A stretch of 64,000 nt of DNA. Origin: Breviolum minutum Mf 1.05b.01 (Eukaryota; Sar; Dinophyceae; Suessiales; Symbiodiniaceae). This document shows positions 61,982 through 64,000 of this stretch, in pieces; the stretch's first letter is position 1, and each line of letters begins with the position of its first letter. Location of the stretch: positions 10,362 to 74,361 of the forward strand of contig DF240089.1 in NCBI GenBank assembly GCA_000507305.1. The letters run 5' to 3'. Below the pieces are notes generated by a model that was given only the letters and a program-made list of their open reading frames with translations, searched no databases and was not told where the DNA came from. The position numbers were made by a program, and so were the translations under genes.

Positions 61982-62137
61982 TTTGCTCGGTGGTGGTTGA
62001 ACCAACCTATCTGAAAAATATTCGTCAAATTGGATCATGAAACCCCAGGGTTCGGGGTGAAATTTCAAAAAATCTTTGAGTTGCCACCATCTACTTTGCT
62101 GTTTTTATGGGGACAACATCTTACCAAAATATGAGTT

Positions 62138-62552
62138 TGGTTTGGTTCTAGGTATACTTAAGGGATTAGACTATCATCTTCTACCAATCATCTAACAATC
62201 TAACATCTATAAAAGGATTGTGAGGTCTATGTAAGGAATTAACAAGCATAAGTTGGATGTTTATTTCACCTACTTATGGGACGTATCCAACCTACTTCTA
62301 TAGGGGTGACTTAATCCATTTACATCCATTTACTAAGTACCATGGACATTCCAGTAGTCTCTGGTAAACTAACATAGCTTGCTGGAATATCCCCATTTTT
62401 TAATGGGAAATACATCTTCAATCCGGGTCCATTTTCCAGCCAGCTATGTTAGTTTACAGGGGTGTAGTTTGGTTCTAGGTATCTTTAAGGGATTAGATTA
62501 CCATGATCTACCAAACCTATACCATCATCTAACATCTATAAAAGGATTGACA
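62138..62552. repeat. nested repeats: 80-bp direct repeats around repeat E and a MITE-C copy
   Basis: GTTTGGTTCTAGGTAT-CTTAAGGGATTAGA to ATCTATAAAAGGATTG occurs at about 62138-62222 and again at 62467-62552. Between them are the dispersed repeat shared with 30488-30600 (62262-62372) and a MITE-C copy (62360-62463: CTGGTAAACTAACATAGC, then CAGCTATGTTAGTTTACAGG). Confidence 0.7.
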
Positions 62553-64000
62553 CACCTGCATCCTTCAAAAATCACCCCACAAAAATCATCACACAAAATC
62601 CCCCCTGTTTTTTTCTCCCCATTTTTCTCTGCTCTGGATAGTACTGGCGGCCTTTTTTTTTTCGACCTTTGGGAAAATTTCCCCCCAAAAACCAGGGGAA
62701 AGTTTCGCCCAAACTCCCCAACTGGGGAAGCGGGAAACGAAACTCATGCACGACGGCTGACCCTTCAATTCAACGACACCAACTACAGAGCCCACAGTCA
62801 AAGTGTCCAGTTCCAATTGCCAAAAGTCCATCAGCATCAAGACGGAACACCTCAACGGAGCATATGATTTGTTTTTTCGTGAAAAAAATCCCGGGTTTGA
62901 AAAAAAAAACACGTGGGTTTTGAGGTAGACTCAAATAAATGGAGCACTTGGGGTCTATCAAAGTGTCCGTACTGCCTGTTCTTAAATCATCCCTTATGGC
63001 GTATGATAACCATCCCCTAAACAATGGCATGCATTTTCTCAGTTGAGAGGTCTTCCCGTTCATCATGTTGCCAGGATGCAGGACTTTATGTGACCATACT
63101 TGCACGAAAAAAAACCGCCCTACTTTCCATTATACTGGTTGGTTAGTAGGGATCCTTATAATGGTTTATTATAGTCCCTATATAGATGACATACAAGAAA
63201 TAACCAAGGTTTTTTAATTGCTCAGTTAGTTTGAGTGGTTAATGGTCCCATGGTTAATTTTTGTCCCCTTTAAGGATCGGGCTGTTCCTCTTCCCAATGG
63301 CCGAACTCCATGGCTTATGAATATCTAGGGATTACTAACCACTTCGATACAAACTAACTGCGATGATCCTCCAAGGATGGTATGCTAAAGATGCCCCAAA
63401 AGAGAAGTTTCACAGTTTCACCCTGTGAAGTGCTAAGCAGTGGCACAACCCCAAATTTGGCACGATTTTTCGCGTGCCAGAACGGGTCTTGAAGGAACAA
63501 ACACACACCAGGAGTCAAGGTTGAAATCAGACATCTTGAGGGAGCAAACAGCAAACAGTGATGAAGAAGCCTTTCTTAAACCCAAAGTGGGCAATGAAAA
63601 AAAAAACTGGTTGTTTAGGGATGTTTGGGGTATATAGGGGATTATACTACCCAGTCATGTGGGGACAACCATTACAAGGATCCCGATTAAACAACCAGTA
63701 TTTCAATGGAAAGTATCAGAGGTATTTTTTTCGTGGCTCAACTGGCAAGGGCTCAACCACCAGACCAGTTTCGCCATAGATTACTTGGACGCAAATGGTG
63801 AGGTTGGCGGCTTGGGAATGCTCAATCACAAAGCACCATCAGGGGTCTATACTACCAACCCAAACTTCATGCACGATTTTTCGGAGAAATCCCTCAGAAT
63901 TACCACATACTTGCATTGTTTGATTTCCCAACAAAAAAAGGTGTTCTTTTCATGCCCCTTTTCTATGAAGTTACAAGATACTGTAGATGAACATGACCAA
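62553..64000. other. mainly non-coding to window end; MITE-A remnant
   Basis: A diverged MITE-A copy at about 63215-63375 (GAGTGGTTAATGGTCCCATG, AACTCCATGGCTTATGAATA, right end GCGATGATCCTCCAAG). A GC-richer patch at 62700-62860 is open on the plus strand (THARRLTLQFNDTNYRAHSQ) but unassigned. Nothing else recognised. Confidence 0.4.

Overview
The window looks like nuclear DNA of a dinoflagellate, probably of the Symbiodiniaceae/Suessiales type. I infer this from three things: retroelement proteins combining a CCCH finger, a cytosine-methyltransferase-like fold and reverse transcriptase; very dense short hairpin repeats of the CCCTTG-NNN-CAAGGG type that run through coding sequence; and the absence of any bacterial gene organisation. 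I see no rRNA, tRNA or spliced-leader gene, so the assignment rests on style and family resemblance (about 0.75 confidence).

Left part, 1-24.4 kb, is packed with mobile elements. A plus-strand two-gene unit (ORF A at 304-1650, ORF B at 14839-16629, the latter broken by frameshifts) is split by a 12,262-bp insertion at 2310-14571. That insertion is a DIRS-order tyrosine-recombinase retrotransposon on the minus strand. It has exact split direct repeats (A1 - genes - B1 A2 - B2; A = 92 bp, B = 120 bp), and it sits without target duplication inside a 37-bp hairpin satellite. Read 5'-3' on the minus strand it encodes a membrane-spanning module, a Cys/His-rich gag-like region, a CCCH finger plus C5-methyltransferase-like domain, an intact 1085-codon RT-RNase H frame, a Tpt1/KptA-type RNA 2'-phosphotransferase-like domain whose start overlaps the RT stop as ATGA, a charged linker and a tyrosine recombinase. 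The RT frame is intact; the gag-like and recombinase parts carry single-base frame changes. Farther right are an intact 875-codon DDE-type transposase, a minisatellite-containing zinc-ribbon protein, a small basic protein, and further hairpin arrays.

Right part, 24.4-64 kb, is AT-richer and mostly non-coding. It holds at least six kinds of short non-autonomous inverted-repeat elements (MITE-like, 100-175 bp), the commonest with TA target duplications and ends CTTGGAGGATCATCCCAG. Between them are short, protein-like, GC-richer patches, most readable only on the minus strand. I take these as exons of one or more long-intron host genes of unknown product.

The most unusual observations are: (1) the DIRS-like element with methyltransferase-like and Tpt1-like domains; (2) eight 15-16-bp GC hairpins spread through that element in more than one reading frame, with compensatory base changes; and (3) a second, independent hairpin family (CCCTTG...CAAGGG), also with compensatory changes, whose loop served as the insertion site of the retroelement.
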